Counted from the first letter of the stretch, positions 17,198-25,439 are shown. The stretch is DNA of 28,778 bases from DATLXU01 sp035575515 (GCA_035575515.1 DATLXU010000066.1:1-28778); one strand, 5' to 3'. Notes: generated from the sequence alone by a model not told the origin. Numbers and translations are program-made.

Positions 17198-18154
17198 CTA
17201 GGCTCCGGCCTGTTGTCCTCTGCCGGGCCTTATTATGTCGCTGTTCAACAACTCATCCCAGCGATGATGCTTCACCGTCAGCTCGCCGTGAAGCGCCGTT
17301 TCAATCGCGAGGTCGGCAACTTTTTCAACCATCCACTTGAAATAGACTGAGCCGACTGACCACCAGTCAGCATCGGGCGCAGGGTTCATGTAATCAATCG
17401 CGTAAGGCGTGCCGTTGAGAATAGCAAACTCGACAGTGTTCACGTCGTAGCCGAGCGCCTCGCAAATCTGAATCGTTTCCCGACGGACACGCTCTTCCGT
17501 TTGCGGGTCGAGATAATTGTCAACGACGAGATATCGCTGAAAGACAGGGTCGTACGGCATTATGCAAACGTCTTTTTTGCCGATGCAGTACGACCGCACA
17601 TAATGATCAAACGGAATGTACTGTTGCAAGACCATGCAATCGGTCCCGCTGTCGTTGTACTTCTGCATCAACTCCTCGCGGTTATTCACGCGCGAAACCC
17701 CGCGCCATCCGCCGCCGTCATAAGGCTTGATGAATGCCGGAAGTCCAACGTGTTCGATTATGCCGTCCCAGTCGAGCGGATATTCGAGGTTGCGAAGCGA
17801 TTCCGACACCACGCCTTCTTTATACTCTTTTTGCGGAAGCAGTATCGTCTTCGGGACCTCGATGCCAAGCAGCGTGGCGAGCGCGTAGTTGAAAAACTTA
17901 TCGTCAGCCGTCCACCAGAAAGGGTTGTTGATGACTTTCGTTCCCGTCAGCACGCAGTTCTTGAGGTATGCTCGATAGAAAGGAACTTCGTGCGAGATGC
18001 GATCAATGATCACGTCGTAAGGCGATTTTTCAGCCATGCGCACACCACCTATTTTGACGTATTCGGCCGTCACGCCAGCATTGCGGTTGTTGATTTCGTT
18101 AATGAGGGCTTGCGGAAAAGTGCCCTCGCGGCCTACAAGTATGCCGATTCTCAT
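17198..18154 (-). CDS. ATP-grasp ligase, RimK/glutathione-synthetase-like
   Basis: A 318-residue cytoplasmic ATP-grasp protein. Residues about 1-75 form a pre-ATP-grasp Rossmann-like domain beginning 'MRIGILVGREGTFP'. The ATP-grasp domain includes 'PAFIKPYDGGGWRGVSRV' (139-156), with Lys143 and the Gly-rich loop for ATP, 'VLQQYI' (175-180) for adenine contact, and 'YAIDYMNPAPDADWW' (251-265), where Asp254 and Asn257 are likely metal ligands. This is typical of enzymes that ligate an amino acid to a carboxylate, but a substrate cannot be assigned. GGAGG at 18160-18164 supports the ATG. It is the first gene of the ligase cassette and lies divergent from the LolA-like gene. Confidence 0.85.
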   Translation of the reverse strand: MRIGILVGREGTFPQALINEINNRNAGVTAEYVKIGGVRMAEKSPYDVIIDRISHEVPFYRAYLKNCVLTGTKVINNPFWWTADDKFFNYALATLLGIEVPKTILLPQKEYKEGVVSESLRNLEYPLDWDGIIEHVGLPAFIKPYDGGGWRGVSRVNNREELMQKYNDSGTDCMVLQQYIPFDHYVRSYCIGKKDVCIMPYDPVFQRYLVVDNYLDPQTEERVRRETIQICEALGYDVNTVEFAILNGTPYAIDYMNPAPDADWWSVGSVYFKWMVEKVADLAIETALHGELTVKHHRWDELLNSDIIRPGRGQQAGA

Positions 18155-18189
18155 GGCGTCCTCCAGATCGTCAATTGCCGACGCAAAAT

Positions 18190-18216
18190 TCTATAGCACG
18201 CAATGGAGGCTTGCAA
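18190..18216 (-). promoter_or_regulatory. Promoter candidate for the ligase cassette
   Basis: On the minus strand TTGCAA (18211-18216) and TATAGA (18190-18195) are separated by 15 bases, a short spacer. The position, about 35 bases upstream of the first ATG of the cassette, is suitable. The weak spacing lowers confidence. Confidence 0.35.
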
Positions 18217-18322
18217 CCAATTCACCCGCAAACGTTCATCCAATAAGTTCAGCGTAAGATTGTTGAACGGCGATCAAGCAGTCAATACGGCAAGCGTTCG
18301 GGGTGCGGCATTGAGACGGCTG

Positions 18323-18331
18323 TGCTACAAT
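18323..18331 (+). promoter_or_regulatory. Extended -10 promoter candidate for the LolA-like gene
   Basis: TGCTACAAT combines a TGn extension with a TACAAT -10 hexamer. Transcription would start near 18338, giving a leader of about 65 bases. No standard -35 is present. Confidence 0.4.
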
Positions 18332-18403
18332 TTTTCTCTCGGTCCTCTCAATTATTCGATAGGCACTGTGATAGAAGAATGAACTACTGGAGGGTTGGCC
18401 AAC

Positions 18404-19375
18404 TTGTTTAGTTTATCTGAAAGATGCCGGAGACGATTCATTCTCGGTAAAACTGCGATACTTGTATTCCTGCTCGCGCCTCTTCTCGCGCCTTCTATTT
18501 CTCTGGCAACCTTGCAGGATAAAGAGAAGGACAAGAAGAAACAGGAAGAGATTAACCGCAAAGACGACGGCAAGGTTCCAACTGAGAAGGAACTCGAAAA
18601 GAGTCGCAAGCAGCAGGAGAAAGCGGGCGAAGCAAAGCCTAACCAGGCCGAAGCAATAGTCGAGATCGCGATCATCGCATACTTCGGTTATTCGGGGCGC
18701 AAGCAGATTGAAACCGTTCGAGGAGCAACAGAAGAAGAGGGCACGATCCGGCTGGCGACTGATCAGGGAGACATCACGGGCAATTACCGCGTTCGCACGA
18801 TGAAGAAAGAAAAATCGTGGCAGGACCTGATGCGCGTTGACCTTGAGCTTACGCCGCCTGAAGCCGCGCAGCGGCAGGGATCACCCACAATCAATTATGT
18901 TATTGCCTTCAACGGCGCGACCGTCTGGTCTGCGCAAAACGGCCAGTACGTGACGCCCAGGCCCGAAGCCGAAGCCGCATTTCGCGCGCAGCTTTCTCGC
19001 GAATATATGTCGCTTTTGCGTTACAAAGAAGACGGCTCGAAGCTCGAATACGTTGGGCAGGAAACCGTGGTCGGCGTGCCTACGCACGTCATTGATATGA
19101 CAAACCCGAACGGCGAAAAGACGCGCTACTGGGTCAGCTCAAGAACCTATCGCATAGTTCATTGCGAGTACCAGCTTCAACTGGTCGATGGCCAGCCGCC
19201 AATCAAGTACCGGATTTCCTATTTCTACACTCCATTCAAAGTTGTTCAGAACACGCTCCTGCCCGTGAGACGAGTGATGGAGCAAGACGGCAAGTTCGTT
19301 CAGGAAATTGTCATCAACAACGCAGTCTATTCGGCCAAGCTCGATCCGGAAATCTTCCAGCATCTTCAGCAATAG
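18404..19375 (+). CDS. Secreted LolA-like protein, function unknown
   Basis: A 323-residue exported protein. The signal peptide runs from a basic start through 'FLLAPLLAPSISLA' and is likely cleaved after SLA. A highly charged Lys/Glu/Gln-rich stretch of about 60 residues follows. It leads into a beta-rich region (about 100-320) that resembles the LolA/outer-membrane lipoprotein-sorting fold: strands with 'YVIAFNGATVWSAQNGQYV', 'VVGVPTHVIDMTNPNGE' and 'RYWVSSRTYRIVHCEY'. The fold call is by pattern, not by a firm motif. Start choice: an in-frame TGA at 18380 limits the N-terminus. A GGAGGG at 18389-18394 is 9 bases from a TTG at 18404 but touches a TTG at 18395, so 18404 is preferred. It ends at a terminator and is divergent from the ligase cassette. 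Confidence 0.7.
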   Translation: MFSLSERCRRRFILGKTAILVFLLAPLLAPSISLATLQDKEKDKKKQEEINRKDDGKVPTEKELEKSRKQQEKAGEAKPNQAEAIVEIAIIAYFGYSGRKQIETVRGATEEEGTIRLATDQGDITGNYRVRTMKKEKSWQDLMRVDLELTPPEAAQRQGSPTINYVIAFNGATVWSAQNGQYVTPRPEAEAAFRAQLSREYMSLLRYKEDGSKLEYVGQETVVGVPTHVIDMTNPNGEKTRYWVSSRTYRIVHCEYQLQLVDGQPPIKYRISYFYTPFKVVQNTLLPVRRVMEQDGKFVQEIVINNAVYSAKLDPEIFQHLQQ

Positions 19376-19400
19376 CCTGCCGCAATTCAATGACAGGAAT

Positions 19401-19438
19401 AAAAACCGGCGCGATTTATCATCAGTGCCGGTTTTTTA
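19401..19438. terminator. Bidirectional terminator between convergent genes
   Basis: AAAACCGGC (19402-19410) pairs with GCCGGTTTT (19427-19435) around a 16-base loop. T-tracts are present on both strands (TTTTTT after the right arm, AAAAA before the left arm). It ends the LolA-like gene from the left and the long minus-strand gene string from the right. Confidence 0.85.
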
Positions 19439-19480
19439 TTTCGCTGGACGCTTTGGCAGACCCGGCATGGAGTGATTCTT

Positions 19481-19816
19481 TTAGGCCGAGCCGAGATATT
19501 CGTGGATCGTCAATCCGACGCGCGAATAAAAAGTGTCGGCGAGCGACGGAATATCATCGAGCGTTTCATCAAGCGACACGCGTTCGACTCGCCACATCGG
19601 CACGAAGACTTTCGTAAGACCGATATTCCGCTCGCCGCGCACAATCATCTGCGTCCACTCATCGAAGGTGTTCACGTCAATCCCGCGAATGTAAACGCCC
19701 GCAAGCGTAATGTCGCCAAGCACGCCCCAGACTTTTTCGCGCGGGCTGTGCAGGTAAACGACCACAGGCGAGCCGTGCTCAATAGCTATCCAGTGCGAGC
19801 CTCGTGTTTCACTCAT
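19481..19816 (-). CDS. Small conserved-looking protein of unknown function
   Basis: A 111-residue soluble protein with no signal peptide or membrane segment. I do not recognise the family. The N-terminal half is beta-strand-rich, 'GSPVVVYLHSPREKVWGVL', then 'DITLAGVYIRGIDVNTFDEW', a pattern compatible with a small SH3-like or Sm-like barrel. The second half is mixed and ends in an acidic helix-like segment ('SLDETLDDIPSLADTF'). The ATG at 19816 has a GAGAG-type ribosome site upstream. It lies 15 bases after the stop of the TPR-thioredoxin gene and is the last gene before the bidirectional terminator, so it is cotranscribed with that gene. The barrel suggestion is a guess from strand pattern only. 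Confidence 0.68.
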   Translation of the reverse strand: MSETRGSHWIAIEHGSPVVVYLHSPREKVWGVLGDITLAGVYIRGIDVNTFDEWTQMIVRGERNIGLTKVFVPMWRVERVSLDETLDDIPSLADTFYSRVGLTIHEYLGSA

Positions 19817-19831
19817 ATCATTTCTCTCTTG

Positions 19832-21775
19832 TTAATTGCCTTTTGAATTAGGGGCTTGCTCTTTCAATAATTCGTCAACGCGCCAGACGAGTCGCTCGAT
19901 GTAGCTTTCGCCCGCTCCGCCGAATCCTGTATCTCGAAAAGCAATTGTGCCGTCTCGCGCGATGATAATCATTGTTGGTATTCCGTCGAAGGCGAAGATT
20001 TCACCCGCACCATTGCCATAAGCAACAGCCAGACGGTAACCGTTCTTTTCGATGAACGGGCGAACCGGTGCTCGGTTGTCGTCAACACTCACGGCTAGGA
20101 ATACAACATCGGGGTTATTTCTGTACTTATCAACAACCTTCTGGAAGTGCGGCATCTCGGCCACGCACGGCCCGCACCAGGTCGCCCAGAAATTCAGCAC
20201 GACGACTTTGCCTTTGAGATTGCTCAGACGAACTTCTTTCTTATCGAGCATTGTGAGCTTGAAATCAGGCGCGGGCCGAGTTGTTCTTGGAGCAAGTACT
20301 TGCTGCCTTTCTGCCTCTTTCAAGGCGGGAGTGGCTTCGGTCATCGAGCGATAGCGTGATGCAGCAGCCTTCAATGCCGCTTCTGCTTCTTGAGATGAAC
20401 GGCCAAGTTTTTGATAAACGACTGGCAGACGCTCGCGAATGAAAGCATTCACGCGCTCATCATCCGTGTAGCCTGCAAGCAGGTACTTCGCCGCGCGCTC
20501 AAGTTCGCCCTGCGCTTCGTAGAGTTCCGCAAGCCACAACACTCGCGGGCGCACACCAATCTCACGCAGGTCCATGTCCCTCCAGAGGATGAAGCCGTCC
20601 TTTTCGACCTGTTTGATTACTGCACCACAGGCGGCGTTCAAATCTTCCGCCGCCTCATTAACGTAGCCTCGCTTGAGGAGAACGAACCCGCGGGCCGTAA
20701 GAGCGCGTTCCTTGAGCATAGCAATAAACTGAGCGCGGTTCTTGTCATCAGTCCGGCCTGCAAGTGGCGACTGGCCCGTTTCTAGATCCCTGACTATCTT
20801 TACAACTTCATCAGCTATCTGCTGCGCGCGTTCCAACTGGTAGCCCCGCTCGGCGAGCGCGTCAGCAACGGAAACGCGCACGCCCACTATCTCGCTCGTG
20901 ACCCGATTAGCAAACCTTATCCACGCCTCCGCGCACTTTGCCACGCGCTCGTTCGATTCGCCCGGCGTATTTGCGCGAGTGCGAAAGACGTAGCCGTACC
21001 ACGCGCCGTTATTCGGGTCATCCGGTTTGAGCATGACGTAGGTCTCTATCATATCCGCCTGCTTCTGTCTGTCTCTCTCCTCAAGAGCGCGGCCAAGCAG
21101 TATCAAATGTGCCCAGTCGGATTCAGGAGCCTCAGCCATCAGACGGTCTTCGACTTTCCGCTTTTCATCATCATCGCCCAGCAATTCGTAACCTTTGATC
21201 GCGGCGCGCAGCAAAGCCACACGGTTCTCGCGGCGGCTCAAAAGGGACTCTATCTCCGCGCGAATCTTCGGAATCTCTTTTTCAAATTCCGGGCGCTTTA
21301 ACATCGCCCGCCACTTCCCCGCGTATGCATCGGTGAAAGCGAAATCGGCTTTAATCGCCCGGTCGTAGTGAGCCACTGCGTCTTCATATTTCCGGTTGAA
21401 GAACGCAATCTGACCGAGCAAATAATGCGCTTCGGCCAGAGCCGGATTAAGTTCGAGCGCGCGACGCAGGCTTGCTTCCGCCTTTTCGATCAAGGCCGTA
21501 TCCGGCGAAGCTTCTCGCGCAATGAGAGACTTATTTGCTAAAGCCTTCCCCATCAGGATATGGAGTTCAGCGCGACGAGGCTCAATCCTGATTGCATCTT
21601 CGAGTATTACGATTGCCTGATCGTTGCTTCCTCCCTTGATCAGATCAGCGGCCTTGTTGCGCAATTCTTCGGCCTTCGTGCCGGGCCCGCTTTGACCCGG
21701 AGCCTGCGCGCAAACGGAAGCGCAAAGGAGGCTGAAAGACAGCGCAAGCAAGCTCATTCTTAAATGTGCTTTCAT
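19832..21775 (-). CDS. TPR protein with C-terminal TlpA-like thioredoxin domain
   Basis: A 647-residue exported fusion. Residues 1-24 are a signal peptide ending 'VCAQA'. TPR-like helical pairs occupy about 35-160, for example 'AEASLRRALELNPALAEAHY' (99-118) and 'EDAVAHYDRAIKADFAFTDA' (131-150). Further helical, less regular repeats extend to about 490. The last ~145 residues are a TlpA/redoxin domain: 'PAPDFKLTMLDKKEV' then 'NFWATWCGPC' with redox Cys534 and Cys537, and a cis-Pro in 'DGIPTMIII'. Such domains reduce periplasmic disulfides. The TPR part probably selects clients or anchors a complex. A GGAAG-type site precedes the ATG. It lies 27 bases after the thiolase gene. Confidence 0.88.
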   Translation of the reverse strand: MKAHLRMSLLALSFSLLCASVCAQAPGQSGPGTKAEELRNKAADLIKGGSNDQAIVILEDAIRIEPRRAELHILMGKALANKSLIAREASPDTALIEKAEASLRRALELNPALAEAHYLLGQIAFFNRKYEDAVAHYDRAIKADFAFTDAYAGKWRAMLKRPEFEKEIPKIRAEIESLLSRRENRVALLRAAIKGYELLGDDDEKRKVEDRLMAEAPESDWAHLILLGRALEERDRQKQADMIETYVMLKPDDPNNGAWYGYVFRTRANTPGESNERVAKCAEAWIRFANRVTSEIVGVRVSVADALAERGYQLERAQQIADEVVKIVRDLETGQSPLAGRTDDKNRAQFIAMLKERALTARGFVLLKRGYVNEAAEDLNAACGAVIKQVEKDGFILWRDMDLREIGVRPRVLWLAELYEAQGELERAAKYLLAGYTDDERVNAFIRERLPVVYQKLGRSSQEAEAALKAAASRYRSMTEATPALKEAERQQVLAPRTTRPAPDFKLTMLDKKEVRLSNLKGKVVVLNFWATWCGPCVAEMPHFQKVVDKYRNNPDVVFLAVSVDDNRAPVRPFIEKNGYRLAVAYGNGAGEIFAFDGIPTMIIIARDGTIAFRDTGFGGAGESYIERLVWRVDELLKEQAPNSKGN

Positions 21776-21802
21776 ACCATTGCTTCCGCGACAGCCAGCG
21801 CA

Positions 21803-22984
21803 TCACCGCTCGACAATCATCGCGATCCCCTGCCCGCCGCCGATGCACAATGCAGCAAGACCGCGCCGCGCGTCGCGACGCCGCATCTCATAAAGCAGAG
21901 TAACAAGTATTCGCGCGCCGCTTGCGCCTATTGGATGACCGAGCGCAATCGCTCCGCCGTTGACGTTCACCTTTGAAGCATCAATCTTCAAGTCGCTGAG
22001 CACGCCGATACTCTGCGCGGCGAAAGCTTCGTTCAATTCAAACAGATCAATATCGGCAAGCGTAAGGTCAGCTTTTTCGAGCGCGCGATTAATTGCCGGC
22101 ACAGGTCCCATTCCCATGAATCGCGGGTCAACTCCCGCCGATGCGTAAGAAACTATCTTCGCCATCGGCGCAAGCTCCATCAATCGCGCTCGCTCCTGGC
22201 TTGCAATCATAAGCGCAGCCGCGCCGTCATTGATACCTGATGCGTTGCCCGCCGTGACAGTACCTGTTTCCTTCTTGAACGCGGGCTTCAACTTTGCCAG
22301 AGCGTCAATCGTAGTTCCCGCTCGCGGATACTCGTCTCGTTTGAATGCGAGAGGCTCGCCCTTTTTTTGCGGAATCATCACGGGAACGATCTCTTCATCG
22401 AATCGGCCTGAGGTAATAGCCGCTTCTGCGCGGCGCTGGCTCTCAAGCGCGAACGCGTCTTGCGCTTCACGCGACAAATTATATTTCTCAGCGATGTTTT
22501 CAGCCGTGACGCCCATGTGACAACCGGCCATTGCGCAGGTCAACCCTTCGCTCAACATCGAATCCACAAGCTCGCCGTTGCCGAGCCGGTATCCCCAGCG
22601 TGCGTCTTTCAAAATGTACGGCGCGCGGCTCATTGATTCCATCCCGCCAGCAACTATCAATTCTGCATCGCCTGCCGCTACCGCTTGAGCCGCAAGCGCG
22701 ACGGCCTTCAAGCCTGACCCGCACACTTTGTTGACCGTGAATGAAGAAACGCTGTCGGGGATGCCTGCAGCGATAGCAGCCTGCCGAGCCGCGTTCATTC
22801 CGCCGCCCGCTTGTAGCACATTCCCCATTATCACTTCATCAACATCGGCGCGATCAATTCCGGCGCGCTCGATTGCTCCTTCAATGACGACGCGGCCAAG
22901 CTCTGCGACCGGAATCTCTTTGAGCGACCCGCCAAATGAGCCTATCGCCGTTCTGACTCCACTGAGAATTACTGCTTTCGACAT
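21803..22984 (-). CDS. Acetyl-CoA C-acetyltransferase (thiolase)
   Basis: A 393-residue cytoplasmic thiolase that condenses two acetyl-CoA or cleaves 3-ketoacyl-CoA. Length and all catalytic residues match the family: nucleophile Cys88 in 'NKVCGSGLKA', His350 in 'GHPIGASGAR', and Cys380 in 'CIGGGQGIA'. The signature 'NEAFAAQ' and 'MGPVPAINRAL' are also present. This matches biosynthetic-type (AtoB/PhaA) enzymes more than the long fatty-acid-oxidation type, but direction in vivo is not decided by sequence. AGAGGT upstream supports the ATG. It sits in a mixed gene string between a secreted lipoprotein and a periplasmic thioredoxin protein, with no other beta-oxidation or ketone-body genes beside it. 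Confidence 0.94.
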   Translation of the reverse strand: MSKAVILSGVRTAIGSFGGSLKEIPVAELGRVVIEGAIERAGIDRADVDEVIMGNVLQAGGGMNAARQAAIAAGIPDSVSSFTVNKVCGSGLKAVALAAQAVAAGDAELIVAGGMESMSRAPYILKDARWGYRLGNGELVDSMLSEGLTCAMAGCHMGVTAENIAEKYNLSREAQDAFALESQRRAEAAITSGRFDEEIVPVMIPQKKGEPLAFKRDEYPRAGTTIDALAKLKPAFKKETGTVTAGNASGINDGAAALMIASQERARLMELAPMAKIVSYASAGVDPRFMGMGPVPAINRALEKADLTLADIDLFELNEAFAAQSIGVLSDLKIDASKVNVNGGAIALGHPIGASGARILVTLLYEMRRRDARRGLAALCIGGGQGIAMIVER

Positions 22985-22990
22985 GATTTA

Positions 22991-23050
22991 CCTCTTTGTT
23001 CTTTGTCATTAGTCCTCAGTCCTTTGTTAAAGGCAAACAACAAAGGACAA
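22991..23050. repeat. Heptamer-rich inverted repeat (AGTCCTC/CTTTGTT units)
   Basis: The stretch reads in 7-base steps (CTTTGTT CTTTGTC ATTAGTC CTCAGTC CTTTGTT). GTCCTTTGTT (23019-23028) and AACAAAGGAC (23039-23048) are perfect inverted copies with a 10-base loop. It fills the spacer between the DUF1080-like gene and the thiolase gene. Confidence 0.65.
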
Positions 23051-23054
23051 GACA

Positions 23055-23747
23055 CTACTGACTCACGACCTTTACATTATCAAACGCCTGCCCGCCTTGT
23101 GCGTAGCAGAACAATCCTATTTTGCCTTTGGGATATGCATTATCGTGGACTTCAAAAAACATCTGCCCGTCAACGAACCCGCGAATCAAATCGCCTTTGA
23201 CCTCGATTCGAATCGTCATCTCAACGCCCGGCTTGTAACCGCTCGGCGCGGACCACAATTCAGTGTAGTTCGCGCCCTCACGCCTGTCCAATCGCGTCAA
23301 CGGGCCGCCATTCCATCTGTCTTCGATGAACAAGAGGCGGTAGAAATGCTGCGCGTCAGTGAAACGAAATAGCACGCCAAAGCCATCGTCATCATCGGCC
23401 TTTGACTTCACCATGAAGACGTAATCGCTCCAACTCGCGTCGCCTGCGACGATAAGAGTGCCGTACCAGCGATTGATAAAATCGCCCGGCGGTCCCCACA
23501 GGTTGCTGCGCTGATGCAGCCACCCATCAGTCTCAACGAGCCATTGGGAATGTCCGTCAATTCCTTCAATCGTGTTCGGCTCGTCAATAACGGTCCAGTT
23601 GAGCAGGCGATTATCCTCGAACCGCTCATCAAGCAGGATGCCGCTTTGGCATGCATTGGAGAAGAAGTAACCGACGCAGGTCAGAATCAGCAGGCAGGCG
23701 CGATTGAGTTTTTCATTTGAGATTTGAGATTTCAAATTTGAAATCAC
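23055..23747 (-). CDS. DUF1080/concanavalin-like secreted lipoprotein
   Basis: A 230-residue exported protein. The signal peptide ends in 'FFSNAC', with Cys33 as likely lipidated residue. The mature part resembles the concanavalin/LamG-like fold of DUF1080 proteins (3-keto-disaccharide hydrolase or GH16-like carbohydrate-binding). Typical pieces are 'LLDERFEDNRLLNWTVID', 'GFGVLFRFTDAQHFYRL', 'TIRIEVKGDLIRGFVDGQ' and the C-terminal 'GKIGLFCYAQGGQAFDNV'. No catalytic residues are evident, so binding is as likely as catalysis. The start is uncertain: a GTG at 23747 or a TTG at 23735, neither with a clear Shine-Dalgarno. The first ~11 residues are encoded by a heptamer repeat. It starts 11 bases after the phosphatase stop codon. 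Confidence 0.72.
   Translation of the reverse strand: MISNLKSQISNEKLNRACLLILTCVGYFFSNACQSGILLDERFEDNRLLNWTVIDEPNTIEGIDGHSQWLVETDGWLHQRSNLWGPPGDFINRWYGTLIVAGDASWSDYVFMVKSKADDDDGFGVLFRFTDAQHFYRLLFIEDRWNGGPLTRLDRREGANYTELWSAPSGYKPGVEMTIRIEVKGDLIRGFVDGQMFFEVHDNAYPKGKIGLFCYAQGGQAFDNVKVVSQ
23714..23745. repeat. Heptamer repeat with an 18-bp perfect palindrome (GATTTGA units)
   Basis: The units CATTTGA GATTTGA GATTTCA AATTTGA run in tandem from 23714 to 23741. The segment 23728-23745, GATTTCAAATTTGAAATC, is a perfect palindrome. It overlaps the 5' end of the DUF1080-like lipoprotein gene and supplies its first codons. Confidence 0.75.
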
Positions 23748-23758
23748 AGTGCCGCAAC

Positions 23759-24508
23759 TTAACCGACAGCAGGAGCGTGGCGCGCAGTCGGCTTTATTGC
23801 CTTCAATCGCTCGACTTCAGTGACGCCCGATGGATAAGCCTGATAGACCGTGAACGTCTCGACTCGAACGCACGTGAGCGGGCTTTCCGCGTCGCCGCTC
23901 GTGTCAATGCCGACGCAGTCGCCGCGAACGTAAATTCCAAAACGCCGAGAACGGCCTTCGCGCGGCAGGTACTGAGTCGGCGTGTGGCCGAAGAAGCAAA
24001 GCTTCCCTCTGTAGTCTTTGAAAAAATCGAGGTCGCGCGTCCACATCAACACATCAGGGTCAGTGTCGGCAGGAGACTCGCCGGGCACAAGTCCTGCGTG
24101 GACATAAATCGCTTGATCATCTTCGTGAAAATAGGGCAGGCTCCGCATAAATTCAACGTGCGCTTCGGGTATCTTGATGTCAGAAACGTCCTGCAACTGC
24201 GCAAGATCGAACCCGTAAGCCGTCAGCGATGCAAGCCCGCCGTTTTCAGGTATGAGCCATTGAAGATCGCCGTAGTCGAGACAATCAAGCAACATCTGCT
24301 CGTGATTGCCTCTAAGAACCACAATGCTGGGATTTGATTTCGCGAGGCTCATTACGCGCTCGACCACTCCGGGCGCGTCTTCGCCTCGGTCAATCAGGTC
24401 GCCAAGAAAAACTATCTTGTCGCGCTCGATGTCCCACGGCACATCGCGGATAAGTTGATCCAACAGTTTTGACCGCCCGTGTATGTCGCCAATTACATAA
24501 GTTGCCAT
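23759..24508 (-). CDS. PPP-family metallophosphatase (PrpA/ApaH-like)
   Basis: A 249-residue cytoplasmic calcineurin-like phosphatase. Metal-site motifs of the PPP family are intact and in order: GDIHG (7-11), 'FLGDLIDRG' (34-42), 'LRGNHE' (65-70), a 'YVHAGLVPG' segment, and 'GHTP' later. The combination and length match bacterial Ser/Thr protein phosphatases of the PrpA/PphA type, or ApaH-like diadenosine tetraphosphatases. Substrate is open. The ATG at 24508 is preferred over a GTG two codons earlier; AGGTGA lies just upstream. It lies 45 bases after tyrA. The window also holds an FHA protein, so phospho-signalling is present in this genome, but there is no direct link between the two loci. 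Confidence 0.87.
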   Translation of the reverse strand: MATYVIGDIHGRSKLLDQLIRDVPWDIERDKIVFLGDLIDRGEDAPGVVERVMSLAKSNPSIVVLRGNHEQMLLDCLDYGDLQWLIPENGGLASLTAYGFDLAQLQDVSDIKIPEAHVEFMRSLPYFHEDDQAIYVHAGLVPGESPADTDPDVLMWTRDLDFFKDYRGKLCFFGHTPTQYLPREGRSRRFGIYVRGDCVGIDTSGDAESPLTCVRVETFTVYQAYPSGVTEVERLKAIKPTARHAPAVG

Positions 24509-24553
24509 CTTCACCTGAACCCATTAAAGATTACTTGTTTTATCTAAATTAAT

Positions 24554-25438
24554 CTATTCTTTTCTTCTTATCCGGTATCGCTCGATAAACTCATTCGCAG
24601 CGGCGAATGCTTCTTTAGCGTGTGATAAATCGCCGCCTGAAATTGAATCGCGCAGAGTTTCAATACGTTGTATGACAACCTTCAACGCCTCAACAATTTC
24701 GTCAGCATTTGTTCTGCAGATGTCTTCCCAGACCGACCAGCGGCTCGCGGCCAGCCGCGTCATATCGTCAAATCCGCTGCCAGCAAGTTTGGTTGCGCTT
24801 TCATTCTCGCCCTGCGCAACAGACAACGCCAGCGCAATCGAGAGAAGCTGAGGCGCGTGACTCACTCGCGCAACTATATGGTCGTGACGCTCTGCTGAAA
24901 TTGTCAAAGGCTCCCCGCCGATGCTTCGCACAACCTCAATGACAGCATTCACATCTTCGCGCTGCGGGCTTGTCAAATCACCAAGCGCATCGTCTGTGAC
25001 AATTGCATATGGCGCGCCTCGAAACAGGTCCGCGCTTGCGAATTCAAATCCAGTGTTATGGCTTCCGGCCATAGGGTGGCCGCCCACGAACCCTGTCTCG
25101 GATGATAAGGACCGGCGGGCGGCGCGACAAATCTCGCGCTTGGTGCTTCCCGCGTCGGTCACAATTGCGCCAGGCTTAATAAACCTTCCGCGCGTTCTTA
25201 GGAAATCTATAATCCCGCCGACTGGCGCTGCGAGGTAAATCAAGTCAGATTCGGTCTCTTGCGATTCATCAAACGCGCTATCGTACCCATCAACCACGCC
25301 TGCGGCTCGCGCTCGCTCTATGACCGCTTTGTCATCGTAGCCCTTAATTTTTACAGCAAGTTCTGCGCGGCGGGCCGCAAGCGCAAACGAGCCGCCAATT
25401 AATCCGACTCCGACTATTGTGATTTGATTAAAGCGCAT
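24554..25438 (-). CDS. tyrA: Prephenate dehydrogenase
   Basis: A 294-residue cytoplasmic NAD(P)-dependent enzyme converting prephenate to 4-hydroxyphenylpyruvate in tyrosine synthesis. The Rossmann motif 'GVGLIGGS' (10-17) opens the protein. 'DAGSTK' (95-100) and 'GGHPMAGS' (119-126) form the substrate pocket with His121, and 'SHAPQLLS' is the helical dimer-domain motif. Length fits the monofunctional enzyme without mutase or ACT domain. The upstream chorismate mutase and DAHP synthase genes give a compact aromatic amino acid set. No Shine-Dalgarno precedes the ATG: the sequence directly upstream is a tandem GGTCAGT heptamer repeat, which is unusual for translation initiation. Confidence 0.93.
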   Translation of the reverse strand: MRFNQITIVGVGLIGGSFALAARRAELAVKIKGYDDKAVIERARAAGVVDGYDSAFDESQETESDLIYLAAPVGGIIDFLRTRGRFIKPGAIVTDAGSTKREICRAARRSLSSETGFVGGHPMAGSHNTGFEFASADLFRGAPYAIVTDDALGDLTSPQREDVNAVIEVVRSIGGEPLTISAERHDHIVARVSHAPQLLSIALALSVAQGENESATKLAGSGFDDMTRLAASRWSVWEDICRTNADEIVEALKVVIQRIETLRDSISGGDLSHAKEAFAAANEFIERYRIRRKE

Positions 25439-25439
25439 C

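Noticed and set aside
17501..18196. 231-codon plus-strand frame across the first ATP-grasp gene
   Set aside because: Mirror of the coding strand; His/Arg/Val-rich shadow with no motif and a TG-poor start.
23717..24337. 206-codon plus-strand frame across the phosphatase gene
   Set aside because: Antisense to intact PPP motifs. Its start contains the same heptamer-derived 'ISNLKSQ' sequence, which is readable on both strands because the repeat is palindromic.
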